DNA from: Plazaster borealis
Lineage: Eukaryota; Echinodermata; Asteroidea; Forcipulatida; Labidiasteridae
Assembly (NCBI GenBank): GCA_021014325.1
Contig: CM037467.1
Location: 7,240,273 to 7,304,272, forward strand
Direction: 5' to 3'
Length of the DNA: 64,000 bases
Shown: in pieces, positions 1 through 11,378 of the stretch
Layout of the letters: every line of letters starts with the position of its first letter
How positions within the stretch are numbered: the stretch's first letter is position 1
Position numbers and translations under genes: made by a program
Notes under the pieces: generated by a model
What the model saw: only the letters and a program-made list of their open reading frames with translations
What the model was told of the DNA's origin: nothing
Database searches by the model: none

Positions 1-695
1 AATTAATATACAAAAGTTGCCAGAAAATAAGTAGTTGAATGGGAAGGTGCCATTTATAATTATTTCATTTCAAAGCCAAGCCGGAGAAATATCATTGTAG
101 GCCTACATGTACATGTAACGTGTTTATAATTTCATTTAAATTCTCTCAGTCTCTCTCATTGAGGACTGTGACAAGTTGTTTCACATACTGTTTGTCATTC
201 AGGAAAGCCTGCAATGTTTATTTGGACCACAGTCACCAATCTATTTCAAGATTAGAATGTACACAAATACAACCTGAATACTTTGTTGTTTAAAGAACCC
301 CACATGGTAATGAAATGAGATTGAACTTTTACAGTTTTTTTGTGTGGTACATGTATGTATTTTTGATTATGTAACGATGCATTTGATTGAATGACGAAGT
401 TTACTTGATCCTTAAATGAACACCAGTGTGTGTATGATTTGTTGTGATTCATACATTAAGTGGGGGTATCCATAAGCTAACTGGCGTCTTGTAAGGACCC
501 TTCAGCTGTATAGTAAATTAGAATTGAACCTCCTTCCTGGTAGAAGCAGGTGTTTAAGAAGAAGCAGATTCTTGAAGCTTACATAGGTAGGTAGTCTTAA
601 ATCCAATTGAATGCTTTCCTCTCATGACATCTGTCATTAATATTCTCTTTGACAGCCTTACACATGCACATTTAGTGTCTAGATCTGCATGCTTC

Positions 696-954
696 TTAAA
701 GGCAGGGTATTGGTAATTGTTAAAGACCAGTATCCTGACTTGGTGTATCCCATTCCCAACATATGCATACAAATAACAAACCTGTGAACATTTTGGGTCA
801 ATTGGTCATCAAAGTTGCAAGAAAAACATGAAAGAAACAAACACCCTTGTTGCATAGAATTGTGTGCTTTCAGATGCCTGAGAAAGGCTTCATTCCTGAA
901 GCCTTTCTCAGATTCAAATTTTCTTGTAAAAATTACCTCTTTCTCTAAAATTAA
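696..954. mobile_element. TTAA MITE, family B, truncated copy
   Basis: Starts TTAA at 696-699 followed by AGGCAGGG and TTGGTAATTGTTAAAGACC, as in the reversed family B copy at 42613-42982. It shares AACAAACCTGTGAA, CAATTGGTCATC and CACCCTTGTTGCA with that copy. A 15-bp hairpin sits at 878-892/897-911. The far terminus is missing. Confidence 0.7.
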
Positions 955-1854
955 AGGGGACCATTTCTAATAATGATGAAAGCAGTGCAAATTAGAGTAG
1001 TATATGTAGTGAATAGTATCTTGTCAACTTGACCCAATGTTGTGGTGTTGCTTATTACCACAGGATTCATTGCTTACAACTTCAGCACTTTACTACAGGA
1101 TGCCATTAGCAAAGTTCTGTGGTAATCACCACCACCACCATGAATTTGGGTCCTAATCTCCCATAGTAGATGAGAGACACCAAGTTATCAAATTAAATGG
1201 AGAAACAAATTTTACTTTACTTCTCATCAATTTTTACTTTATAAGAAAATCCTTTCGAAAATAAACATACTTAATGTAATTAACAACAAGTAATGTCTTA
1301 GTTGTTTTTATTAAGTGTCCTAATGAAGACTAGTAGGAGGCTGGTTGAATTGCTAATGAAACCCTGAAGCTCACAACTTCAGTACAGTCCATTCAAAAGG
1401 GACATTTCACTATTTTCATGATTTTGCAAGAAATTAATGTATTTAAATAAAATCGCTTGAAAATCGAGACCTAAGTCTGAGTCCAGTTGGTCAAGTCCCA
1501 GTCCGAGTCATTGACCATTTTGACTTAAATCCGAGATTGAGTCATCAAACGTATGACTTAAGTGGACAATGCAAATAAAATTCATTTGACATTAGTAATT
1601 GCAACATCCATTCGTCTTAACCTTTAGCTCAATACACACTCATCAGTCATCCTTACCGTAGACCACACATACATGTAGCAAAACCCTTTACCAATCAAGT
1701 TGTCAACTTTCAGTTGGACATAAAAGTACTTATAAAAATTAGCGTTTTATAGGCCCCCTATCTACTGGCATCTCCAAGCACTCAATATTTTAATGCAAGT
1801 TATGCAGAGAGAGAGCTACATACAGTATCCATTTATTGTAGCATAGAGAAAGAT

Positions 1855-1985
1855 TATTGTAGCACCTTGTGAGGGTTTAGAAGGTGATGTGGCTCAATAT
1901 GCAGCCAACCATGGCAGGAAAACTAGCGCAAACCCCTTCTCTTAACACCACCATTTGAGTGCCATGTGTCTCTTGACTTTAGGCT
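1855..1985 (-). mobile_element. SINE body fragment, reversed
   Basis: The stretch AAGGTGATGTGGCTCAATAT followed by GCAGCC and GCAAACCCCTTCTCTTA matches the reverse complement of the SINE body at 17960-18060. No tRNA-like head is evident. Confidence 0.45.
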
Positions 1986-4080
1986 CACTTACTCCTTCGT
2001 GGAGCTTTATGTTCTATGATCACAGTCATTTGATTAGTAGACGTAAGTGAACCCTCACCTGCTGAGATGGCTCTCCAGGGTTATTAGTCAGTTTAAATTT
2101 TAAAGTAGTGGCTAACAAATTATAAAGTCTCCATAATATGAAGGAAATTAGGTCATAACTACTAGAGTTAAAATTGTTGATATCCACACAGGATTCACCT
2201 TGTTAACCACACCCGAGTAGTGTGCCTCACAGTGTATCTGTGGGTACACACACACACCTCCACTACATGCATGGTTATGTAATTTGCCTACAGCGAACAA
2301 ATTCAGTATTCCTAGAGGTTCAGTGTTTAATGGCTTTATTTTAAGACTTTAAGTTGTACAATATTAGCATTGTTAAGGTTGCAGTGTACATTTCTCAAGC
2401 AATTTAAGCTTGACATCAACAGTGCACTGTCATATTATTTTAGTTAATTGGTCCAGGAGGCATTTTTTCAGTTGTTTAAAAAATAACTCATGAAGACTTC
2501 AAAGAATCAAAGGAAAATAGGCTGAACAATCTTAAATATGGGTCATTCCATGTCAAATCAACCAAGAATCTCTCAGATTTTTTTTCAAATTTTAGGCATC
2601 AATTGGGACCCATGAGAAATGGCAAAAAGATCAAAACAAATTTCTCTAAGCCTCTTAATTAGTGAGATATGCTAACAAACTTTTAGCTAGTTAGCGATAT
2701 TTCGCGAATTAAAAGGCCCATATCTTTATCTCAAGAAGTATTTAGCACGTATAGAGAACTAGAACAAAGTTACTACGAATTATAAATTTCAAAGATGAGT
2801 AAAAACAAAATTGTTTTTCCTCTTATTCATGTCAGAGGTACATTGTGTACCTTATGATGTAAACAAGCTGTAAATGTAGTGATGGGCACTCTAACAGTTT
2901 CTGAGCATCCAGCAGTTGACATGTCCAGATGTCCTGTCAAAAAAACACTGATCGAAGATAAAAACTCTTAATGTGGAACCAGGATGCTTGCTTGGTTGGT
3001 ATACTCCTGCCAAGAAACATGGATGGAGCTTTTGGATACGTGTGCACTTGTTTGATGATTTTGGTTCCAATAAAGTGCTGTAACTTCAAAACATGTCGTT
3101 CTTCTGTTATTTGTATTTGTTGTCAAGTTTGTCTGAAGAAATGAAAACAATGGTCGAGTAGTGAGCTTTATGCAAACCATGTTTGATTTTGTTTTTGAGC
3201 TGTTATGCCAATGATGACAAGAGTAAATTTATGCAGGGCTCAAATCTGTCATCATTCAACCAGATATGAAATCATCTCCTCTTAAGCTTCTTGACACAAT
3301 GGGTGTATGCAAGCCCAACGAGACATCACAAAATGAGCTTCAAGGATCAAAGATGAATCCTGCTACATCCTCAAGACGTTTGTCAATCTTCCTGGCACCT
3401 TAAACTGTCTACTGACCTTCCTTCTGCCAAACAATTCAAAATCTTTGAAACAGCTGACAGTAGGAGTCACTTTTATTCTTAAGGAAACAGTAGAAGATTT
3501 TCTCCAATATATTTCAAGGGATTAGCCCTGGCCATGTAGGCCCGCACTTAGCCCTGCACTTTTCGGAATTGTGATTCAGAGACTAAAAGGTCAACATACT
3601 GTACATGTATGTCATAACCAACATGATGACAAAGTCACTGTTACGAGGTTCATTGAATAACATCAACTACATATTTGTCAATGAGGGACCTTAGGACGCT
3701 AGTTGTTTACGTAATTCTGAAGATGCACACATTTCCCCAAACAATGGATATTCCTGGTTAGTCTGCTGCCACCTACATGTAGGGTCCCAAAAAGTCTACC
3801 ATTATGTTTAAGCTACGGTTAAAAACCGTCAAGCATATATTTACATCAAGTAATAAAACACAATAAAACTGACTGGGTAAATTTTAAGTTATTTTGGGTT
3901 AAACAAAGAAAAATTTAGTAAAAAAGGTATTTGAACCTGTGACCGGATTAACATGCCAAAATTTAGTTTCCCTTGTGGTTTATCACTTGATAATTGAAAT
4001 AAGATTGCATCCCCTTAAGGTGATCCCTCTCCTACGCTTCTCAGGTTGTATCGTAAGCTTTGGTAGGATCCCTGGCTATA

Positions 4081-5685
4081 TAGCCTTGATCAAGGCGTTG
4101 GAGTTTTTTTCTCAATTTTATTTTATTGTTTTCATTTTTATTTTATTTGCGCCGCGCTACACACCCGAGCTACCAACCCGAGCTACCAACCCGCCCGAGC
4201 TGTGTGCATGGTGTCTGTGTGTGCAGTATACGGTGCGCGCGTGCTCGTGTGAGCTGTATGCGCCACTCACCGATCAACGCCTTGACGTTTCTGTCTCCCC
4301 GCCGATGACTCATTACTATAACGCGCGAAAGGCGAGACCCCATTGGTCAGTGGCGGAAGTCTTGTTTACTCATTCTTATGAATATGCATGCAGAATCCAG
4401 ATGTGGCTACACTGGCGCGCCGGTTTGAATTTGGGAATACTTTGTTATAATAATATCTATCTGAAAATGTTGCGTATTCTCCTCAGCTGAGCGAGACAAT
4501 GAGGGCATGGCAGGAATTAAACAAAAACAAAATGAGGTTGCGTGGATCGATTTGTTACATACATCACATACACCATTTTCCAGCAGGAAGACGCTTTCTG
4601 ATGTATTTTTCGTAGTGACGTAAGGCCCGATTGACCATCTACTGTCTCCATCTTGCATCATTAAACAATGATTTAATCATTGTTGGTGCATTCATTTGAG
4701 GTAAAAATATACAAAACTAAGACCGATCAATAAACTACCATTGTTGATTGTTTCATGAAGCCATAAAGCTCATTGCACTTTTTATATAATTTTGGCCGCC
4801 CCACTAAAAAAGAGCTGCCCAACACCAAATTTCCCAAGTACACTCACTAGAACAGGGTAGCTAAAAATCTATTTCACATGTATCATGTGTGGCTGTATCC
4901 TGTCAATTTTTGTTGAGCAGTAAATTCTTATAAGACCCTGTCTGAGAACAATTCAAAAGTATGAAGACGGTGTGAGTGGCTGCACAGAGTCGGACTTCGA
5001 GAGGACATGTCAGGAAAACACAGATGCAGAAACTACATCAACTCCAGAATTAATAACCAAAAGAATGGCGAATGATCCGAGGGTAGTCCAATGAGGGAAC
5101 TTAAGTGCAGCGCATAAAGCTCCAGGGGCCGCGCCCCGGTTCAGCACTTATGAGCTGACTGACCTGCCTCGCAGATTACCGGTCCAAAATGGCTGAGACA
5201 ATGCTACACACAAACCCCATTAAGTCGGTACCTACTCACATCGCATCACATACAGCAAGCATGGTATGGTACAAAGGTCATAGTGAGAGAAGCTCGTGAT
5301 TGGACGTCAAAATGAATAATTCATTTGCTTCCCATCCTGTGTTGTCTGCAATAGGTCTGACGAAAGATTTAAATATTCATGAGCTGCATACTAGCATATC
5401 CGAGAGCCCCCCCATTTTCGTCCAATATTGGACGAAAATATCAAGAAACACATTAAACCCGGAAGTTACAGACCCGTCAAGGCTGTCGGCCTGACGGCCT
5501 CCGCATGCGGGGAGTGGTACGAGTGCGGATGACCTGCGCACAGTGTGTGTACGGGCGTCGTACGACGTGATACACACACAGTGTATACGGGTGGGTCGTG
5601 CGATGCGATACACACCTTACGCACACACATACGGGTGTGTTTACGGCGTCTTTAGTGAAAAATGCGACTGCCTTGATCAAGGCTA
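4081..5685. mobile_element. 1605-bp DNA element with 16-bp TIRs and 9-bp target duplication (MULE-like)
   Basis: Left end TAGCCTTGATCAAGGC (4081-4096); right end is its exact reverse complement (5670-5685). It is flanked by CTGGCTATA at 4072-4080 and 5686-5694, a perfect 9-bp direct repeat. The uninterrupted target is visible in the related foldback element at 10088-10412. The interior is richer in CpG than its surroundings, with short repeats near both ends (CCGAGCTACCAACC at 4166-4200; GTACGGGCGTCG and kin at 5538-5640). No transposase was recognised, so it is probably non-autonomous. A 9-bp duplication suits Mutator-like elements, but that class is inference. Confidence 0.8.
5414..5439. 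repeat. Perfect 26-bp palindrome
   Basis: ATTTTCGTCCAAT followed directly by its reverse complement ATTGGACGAAAAT, without a spacer, inside the 1605-bp element. Confidence 0.85.
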
Positions 5686-5850
5686 CTGGCTATATGGCAG
5701 TTAAAGGTTGTATGGCTTCAAAGATATTGACAAAATAGGGAGACTGCCAACATAGGGCTATTTAGCTCAGTTGGTACAGAACCGGCATGTTAATCCGGAG
5801 TTCCCAGGTTCAAGTCGTGCTCTGGTCCATTTTTCTTTGTATATATAACC

Positions 5851-7411
5851 CATTTACATACTAATGTGAATTTTTAAATGTTAATAATATTTTGCCTCCT
5901 GGTTCACTTAATATTGAGTTGGTACTGGTACCAAATCCTCCAGTGTTTCTGCCACAATTGTTGGCATCTTTTTACATTAGGTCTTGAATCTGACTATAAA
6001 ACAGGTGAGCACTAACTATAGGTGTTTCAGAAAAAGGTTTGTTTTTCTTAATAAATGGATTGTTGAAAACTAAGAATAAGTTCAGCCTTCCAACATGTCT
6101 TCATAATGCCATTCCTTGTAAACTAGTACTTGATGGGTATGAAGCATGATTCATTATTCATTGATCTTGCTCTATGCATGATTTACATGGTTTAGGTGAA
6201 GTTATTGAACTCTGACTGTACTACTCATTGATTCTCTCATAGCTTGATGTACATGGTTTAGGTGAAGTTATTGAACCCTGACTGTACTACTCATTGATGC
6301 TCTCATAGCTTGATGTACATGGTTTAGGTGAAGTTATTGAACTCTGACTGTACTACTCATTGATGCTCTCATAGCTTGATGTACATGTATGACCTTCATC
6401 ATGAGTAGAAACGGCAGTTCCTCAATTTGATGTGGAAACACATAATTAGAAGTGCTGTCATGTCAAAATTGAATGAGTTTGATTTAAGCTCACACTTTTT
6501 AAAGTTTTTTACTGAGTGCTGACAGCAGATGTAATCACGATGCCAATTACGGATTTGCCTGTCATTAGATCACAAGCTAAGCTTTCAGCTTAATACTTTT
6601 CTTTTTAAGCTTGAGAAATGCTAGGATTCACTTGCAGTATGCAGCCTGACTTACTGAACAAGTGTATCAAGTACAATGGATTTACCAGCTGAGATCTGCT
6701 GCAAACCTTGTATCTCAATGTCTTGTTTTGATTCCAGCTGCTGTATAGCTCTTCATATTCCCAATTTCATTGAGTTGATACATAGCTGCATCCCATGAAG
6801 AGTAATTGAACAATGGGTCATCAGAACCTGCCCATAGCAGCCTATGGTATTAACCTGTTTCCAAAACAATGCATTAAGTCAGTCATTGACAATTGCTATC
6901 CTAGTAATCAAGAGCCACTTCCAGGGATACACAACTTCAACATGGGAAGCAATTCATTGACCTGTACACTGATGACATACCTCGTTAGATACTAAGAATG
7001 ATGCAAGGCGTGTTTCCCTTTCTGAGTAAATTTAATTTCCAGTTTCCTTTCATAAGTGACAAAAGTGGACATGCGCGCCTATCTTTGCCACTCCCTCAGT
7101 GTGTACCTCTGTGTAATGTAGTGACAAATCACCATCAAGATGAAGTCATACTGATACTTGGCGTGACACCAGTGGAGTCTATGCAGTCATCTAGATCAAC
7201 TTGATGTGCGCAGTCTGTGCATTTGTGGGTTCGCAGTTAATAGAGTGTTGTCACAGTTTCTGCTTAAGAAACTCTTTGTGTCCTACAAAAAATACCTACA
7301 AACCATTGGAATGTGTTCAAGCTAGAAAACTCCCAGTGAGCCTACTTCATCTGATAAAAGACACAGTTGTGTGTCTAAAGTAAATCAAACTGCCGTTCAA
7401 AAAATTTCAAA
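5851..7411. other. Intergenic region upstream of the Ig-receptor gene
   Basis: Contains the 66-bp tandem array (6185-6385) and otherwise unremarkable AT-rich DNA. The promoter or a 5' UTR exon of the Ig gene may lie here, but no TATA or initiator could be assigned. Small frames at 6813-7383 have no recognisable protein features. Confidence 0.4.
6185..6385. repeat. Tandem repeat, 66-bp unit, three copies
   Basis: Units start at 6185, 6251 and 6317 with ACATGGTTTAGGTGAAGTTA and continue through CTGACTGTACTACTCATTGA and TCTCATAGCTTGAT. Copies differ at a few positions only, so the array is young. Confidence 0.9.
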
Positions 7412-9193
7412 ATGGTCACCGGTATAAAGATGTTGCAACTTTTAATTCTTGCCATAGGAGTGGTATCAACATTGAGCCAGCCGACTTGGCAGATGGAGCC
7501 ATCAGATATCATGGCTCTCACTGGAGAGACTGTTGTGATGACCTGTGTTGTAGGTAATCGAACTGACCCGTCCCGTGCAGATCAGAAGCTGTATTGGTAC
7601 CGATCAGAACATGGTCTACGCATCAGCCGCAACATGAACATTCTGGTAGATGGAGCTGATGGATCACAATTCTCAGTTCTCTTTGATCGCATGCTCGGCA
7701 TCTATACACTTGTGATAACAAATGTGATTCAGTACGTACATGGTGGCAGCTATCAGTGCATTTATCGTGATCCTGAAACCAATGTGGAATATTACTCTGG
7801 CTTGACCACACTTACAGTTCTGGTACCTCCAGCTGATGGGTATGAAAAATGTAAAGTTTACCCCGAATCTAAAATCATACTCACACCCACAAAGACACGA
7901 GTACTATCATGTGATTCACCCTTTCCTTTAGAAGCTGATGAGGATACAATGAAATTAAGCAAAAACACTGCTGTGTACCATAGCTGGCAAGAGAAAAACT
8001 CCATGGTCCTTCATGGTTTCTTCCTACAGAACAGAACGACGTTGCTGTCTGAATCAGGGCTTCTCACAGGAAACCCTGTTTCTGTAAAATTCTGTGCCAT
8101 CAATAGTCTGGTTGTGAGCACCTTTCCGGAGTTTTGTCGTCTTGTCCCTATAAGGAAAAAGATCTCAGCAGTCATAGACCCACCAAGCTTGGTGGTGAAT
8201 GTAGGAGAAGACATTTCCCTGAGCTGTGGCAGTAAAGATGATGCAGTCATTGTCGATCACAATTGGGAATTCATTGGTGTCTTCCCTTATGATGGATTTT
8301 TTATACAGGAAAAAGGGAAGATCATCACTATTAAGAACATTGGTTACACTGATGGACTGGTCAAAATTATGTGCCACATCACTACTGAGCTTGGTTTGCG
8401 CGCAACAGCCATTGCCAACATTACAGTGAACTTGAATTTGTACCACATAAATGAGCTTGGGAGTAGGCATGGGGGTTATACAGATGAACCAAGTCATATC
8501 AGTTACAAGCCAGAAGTCAAGGAATTAGACCACGAAGACGCTATGTTTAAGAACATCACTTTCTTGGTGGGGCCAGGAATCGGTGTTCTTCTCTTATTTG
8601 TCTGTGCAGTGTTGTTTGCCTGTTGTATGGTCAAGTGGAAGAAAAGAACAAAACCAGATGGGTACCCGGCCCATCTATCCCAAGAGGCTCGTGCTGCTGT
8701 TTCACTGACTGCTATTAATCAGAATAACAGTACAGCATCAAAGCGGCGATTCTCAGACTCTGTGGCATTCAGAGTAAGCAGCGCCAGTGAAAACTATGAA
8801 AACATTGAGGCGTATGCTGAGAAACTGGGAGAGTTCTCCCGTGGAACCAGTTCCTTCCAGTTGAACACTATCCGGCCAATGGAGGCAAACTTCAAAGTGA
8901 AGATAGAAATGCCAAATCATCAGTCACTGAGTGCGAGTCTGCCAGCACTTAACTTGCACGGGATTTCCCCTATCACTGACACTTTCCACTGTTTGGATGC
9001 ATCAGGGCTTTCTACACTGAAATCGGAAGGCCACAGTAAGACAGATAAAACTTGTAAAAAGAGTAAATCTTTCCACAGTAGAGATGCCAAGCATGAAGGT
9101 AGTTATATGCCACTGAGTAAAATAGTTGTTGAAAGAAAGCCTATGACTTTGCCTAAGCCATCACGATTTGGAAAGATTGGCAGATGTTACTGA
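7412..9193 (+). CDS. Ig-superfamily type I transmembrane receptor-like protein, single-exon reading frame
   Basis: Uninterrupted 593-residue frame. Residues 1-22 are a signal peptide (hydrophobic LLILAIGVV core). Three Ig-like domains follow. Domain 1 has C45, W62 in YWYR, and C116 in GSYQC, a V-type pattern. Domain 2 (about 150-248) has C167, W192 and C228 and is weaker. Domain 3 (about 255-340) has SLSC at C272, W285 and C321. A membrane span lies at about 381-407 (GPGIGVLLLFVCAVLFACC), followed by a basic KWKKR stop-transfer. The tail of about 185 residues is Ser-rich with YENI (462-465) and YMPL (565-568). Sequons include NRT and NIT. The start has A at -3 and G at +4, and an in-frame TAA at 7376-7378 lies upstream. 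Function is not recognised; cell-surface adhesion or immune-type signalling is inference. Absence of introns across three Ig domains is unusual and could mean a retrogene or one large exon with an upstream UTR exon. Confidence 0.85.
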   Translation: MVTGIKMLQLLILAIGVVSTLSQPTWQMEPSDIMALTGETVVMTCVVGNRTDPSRADQKLYWYRSEHGLRISRNMNILVDGADGSQFSVLFDRMLGIYTLVITNVIQYVHGGSYQCIYRDPETNVEYYSGLTTLTVLVPPADGYEKCKVYPESKIILTPTKTRVLSCDSPFPLEADEDTMKLSKNTAVYHSWQEKNSMVLHGFFLQNRTTLLSESGLLTGNPVSVKFCAINSLVVSTFPEFCRLVPIRKKISAVIDPPSLVVNVGEDISLSCGSKDDAVIVDHNWEFIGVFPYDGFFIQEKGKIITIKNIGYTDGLVKIMCHITTELGLRATAIANITVNLNLYHINELGSRHGGYTDEPSHISYKPEVKELDHEDAMFKNITFLVGPGIGVLLLFVCAVLFACCMVKWKKRTKPDGYPAHLSQEARAAVSLTAINQNNSTASKRRFSDSVAFRVSSASENYENIEAYAEKLGEFSRGTSSFQLNTIRPMEANFKVKIEMPNHQSLSASLPALNLHGISPITDTFHCLDASGLSTLKSEGHSKTDKTCKKSKSFHSRDAKHEGSYMPLSKIVVERKPMTLPKPSRFGKIGRCY

Positions 9194-10087
9194 TTATAAA
9201 TGATTGTAAGATTGTAATAATGCACTTACTTTTCTTGAAGACAGTAGCGCAAACTTGTGTGAATGCACATTGCAAATGGTATTTGCATGATTGCTGTAAG
9301 AAAGATGTTAAGTAAATGTACATGATGTGCAATGGGTAGAATGCTCAAACTGTCTGTAGATTTTGCATTTCACTTTCAGATACATGTCCATGCAGCTCTT
9401 TGATTAAATTCACTCTTACAATGTTACCCTACATTTGCATTGTAATCAGGCAATCAGAGCAATTGTTAAACCTTGCTACGCACACAATGTACAGTATGTT
9501 CATTCCCCTGTGATTGGTCGTCAGTTTACAAGGTGGGTCCATAACCAATTAACAAATACAATATATAGAATTGTCAGTGTTAAAAAACAATTGGTAAATC
9601 GGTTTTTGTACAAATTCTTCAAACATTCATGAATGTTAAAATTGTCACCAAATCTCAGGACCTACACATATAACGCATAATAGTTTTGTACATTTTGTAG
9701 TACAATAATTAGCATAAATGGCAATTTTTATTGCCAATTTGCATTTCCACTTATTGCATTGAGATACATTCATTGTAGCGCTGGCATGGTGCCAAATAGA
9801 GATGCCTGATAGATATACAAAAGTTTTGATGTGGTGAGTTTTGTTCACACACAAGTTTGTGCCATGCCAAATACAAAATGATTTTAGGAGGAAAGTAGCG
9901 TTATGAAATTGTGCCTTTTAGGTACAGTTGTAAAACCTAACAGGTTGAATGCTGGAGAAAATAAATATTTGAAAGTTTTATTGTTGAAAGTATGTGTTCA
10001 GTTTACCAAAATTATGTTTTTAAAAAGTGAATATAAGAATCTAAGGATTTAGTTTCTAGACTTTATTGAAAAGTTGAGTGCAAGAAA

Positions 10088-10412
10088 TGATTTTGGGATG
10101 AACAAAGAAAAATTGACTAGCGTGGGACATGAACCTCTGACCTCCGGATTAACGTCCCATTGCTCTACCAACTGAGCTATCTAACCCTAATGTTGGCAGT
10201 CTCTCTATTTTGTCAATATCTTTGTTTGGGGGGTGCCAGTCAGAAGCCATACAACCTGTAACTGCCCTATAGTCAGGGATCACACCCAAGTTTACGATAC
10301 AACCTGGAATGACTAAGTTGGTTGAGCGCTGGCATGTTAATCCAGATGTTGCAGGTTCAAGTTCCACTCTATAGTCAATCTTTCTTTGTTCAACTCAAAA
10401 TTATTTGAAATA
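10088..10412. mobile_element. tRNA-like foldback element, copy 2
   Basis: Outer inverted arms: ATTTTGGGATGAACAAAGAA at the left and TTTCTTTGTTCAACTCAAAA at the right. On the minus strand the left arm gives TAGCTCAGTTGGTAGAGCAA, GTTAATCCGGAGGTCAGAGG and TTCATGTCCC, a tRNA-like A and B box. The right arm gives TAAGTTGGTTGAGCGCTGGC, GTTAATCCAGATG and CAGGTTCAAGTTCC on the plus strand. A unique centre of about 110 bp separates them. Confidence 0.75.
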
Positions 10413-11259
10413 TACCCAGTCAGTTTCTCTTTTGATATTTTACTTGGCAAGAAATGATCTAATAAACACTTTCAGATTGATTTTTCTGGCTGAGTTTATT
10501 TGAAGTGGCCTTTTGGTTGAATGTGAGCAATGCAAGCTTCACAGGAAACAGCCATTTCCTCAATGTATTAAATTAATTCCTTTGGAATAGATCTTACATA
10601 AATAACCTGGGACAGATTGGAGGCTTAAACTTACTTAAATTTACAACCTTTACTGCTTCCCTCTAAAAGTTCAATAAATTGACGAGACCAGGAAATTGGA
10701 CTTAATAAGAGAGGCCTAAAGTCTGCTAAATTGTACCCTCCTCTGTGCCGCCCATATGAGTCTTACAAGTATAGAAAGAAATTGGACTGGAAAGGCTGGT
10801 TTAAGGTTCTAGCCAGGAAGTGAATGAAGGGCGTCTACTCGGGGCTGGTTGGAGAAATTACGGGGTTCCTAAGTATTGGCATTAGGTGCATTCATTCTAC
10901 TTTCAACATTAGACATAATTTGCTCTTATTAAAAAGGGAGTCAAATAAGATGTGGAATTCTGAAAGGTAAACCCTTTGAATTACCACCTGGTGGTTGTTA
11001 CATGTATATAGCAGCATCTTGAGAATGCCTTTGTCCCTTTTAAGAGATACAAAATGTCATACAGCTTCAAGGTGATGACCATTTGTCCAGACACCTGTTT
11101 TGGGCTGGGCAGATCAATGTACATCATACCTGTTGCCTGATAGTCTACTACATGTTGTACATGTACATCAAGTACATGAAGTAAGTTTGAGATGCAGTCG
11201 CCAGGCAGGTAATCAAGCATCTACTTAAAACAAAAGATGTCAGCTGATAGTGCAGACCT

Positions 11260-11378
11260 GGGTCCAATTTCATGGCTCTGCTTACTGTGGAATTCTGCAC
11301 TCATTTAAGGCCCATAGAACTATGTGCTTTACAGGGCGCGGTAAGCGCAGAATTCTGCAATAAGCAGGAATTGGACCC
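11260..11378. mobile_element. Small MITE, TIR GGGTCCAATT
   Basis: Begins GGGTCCAATTTCATGGCTCT and ends GGAATTGGACCC. It shares TGGAATTCTGC, TACAGGGCGCG and AAGCGCAGAATTCTGC-type segments with the longer copy at 23815-24065. Confidence 0.65.

Larger units (their letters stand above)
1..3879. other. Intergenic, AT-rich, with repeat fragments
   Basis: No supportable gene. Contents: a truncated TTAA MITE (696-954), a reversed SINE body fragment (about 1855-1985), and a block at 2537-2800 starting GGTCATTCCATGTCAAATCA that looks like a dispersed repeat. Frames at 252-452, 554-772 and 2968-3180 lack protein-like features. Confidence 0.5.
3880..5850. mobile_element. tRNA-like foldback element, copy 1, split by a 1.6-kb insertion
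   Basis: The left arm (about 3880-3965) reads TTTTGGGTT..ACAAAGAAAAA then a reversed tRNA-like B box (TTTGAACCTGTGACC). The right arm (about 5757-5850) reads TTTAGCTCAGTTGGTACAGA, GTTAATCCGGAG, CAGGTTCAAGTC and TTTTTCTTTGT. The middle matches the copy at 10088-10412 (GTTGTATCGTAAGCTT, GACAAAATAGGGAGACTGCC). The element at 4081-5685 interrupts it. Confidence 0.65.

Noticed and set aside
3939..4490. 183-codon plus-strand open frame
   Set aside because: It starts in the foldback element, runs through the TIR into the inserted element and has no family features; composition effect of CpG-rich DNA.
5757..5830. tRNA gene candidate (also 10149-10190, 43140-43180, 43220-43300, 17807-17895, 41820-41885)
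   Set aside because: A and B boxes are present but acceptor and anticodon stems do not pair cleanly, no pol III terminator follows at the right place, and the sequences continue into repeat bodies. They are tRNA-derived elements.
6813..7383. Three small consecutive frames upstream of the Ig gene
   Set aside because: Short, unrelated to Ig domains, with no splice pattern linking them to 7412; an in-frame TAA at 7376-7378 precedes the Ig start.
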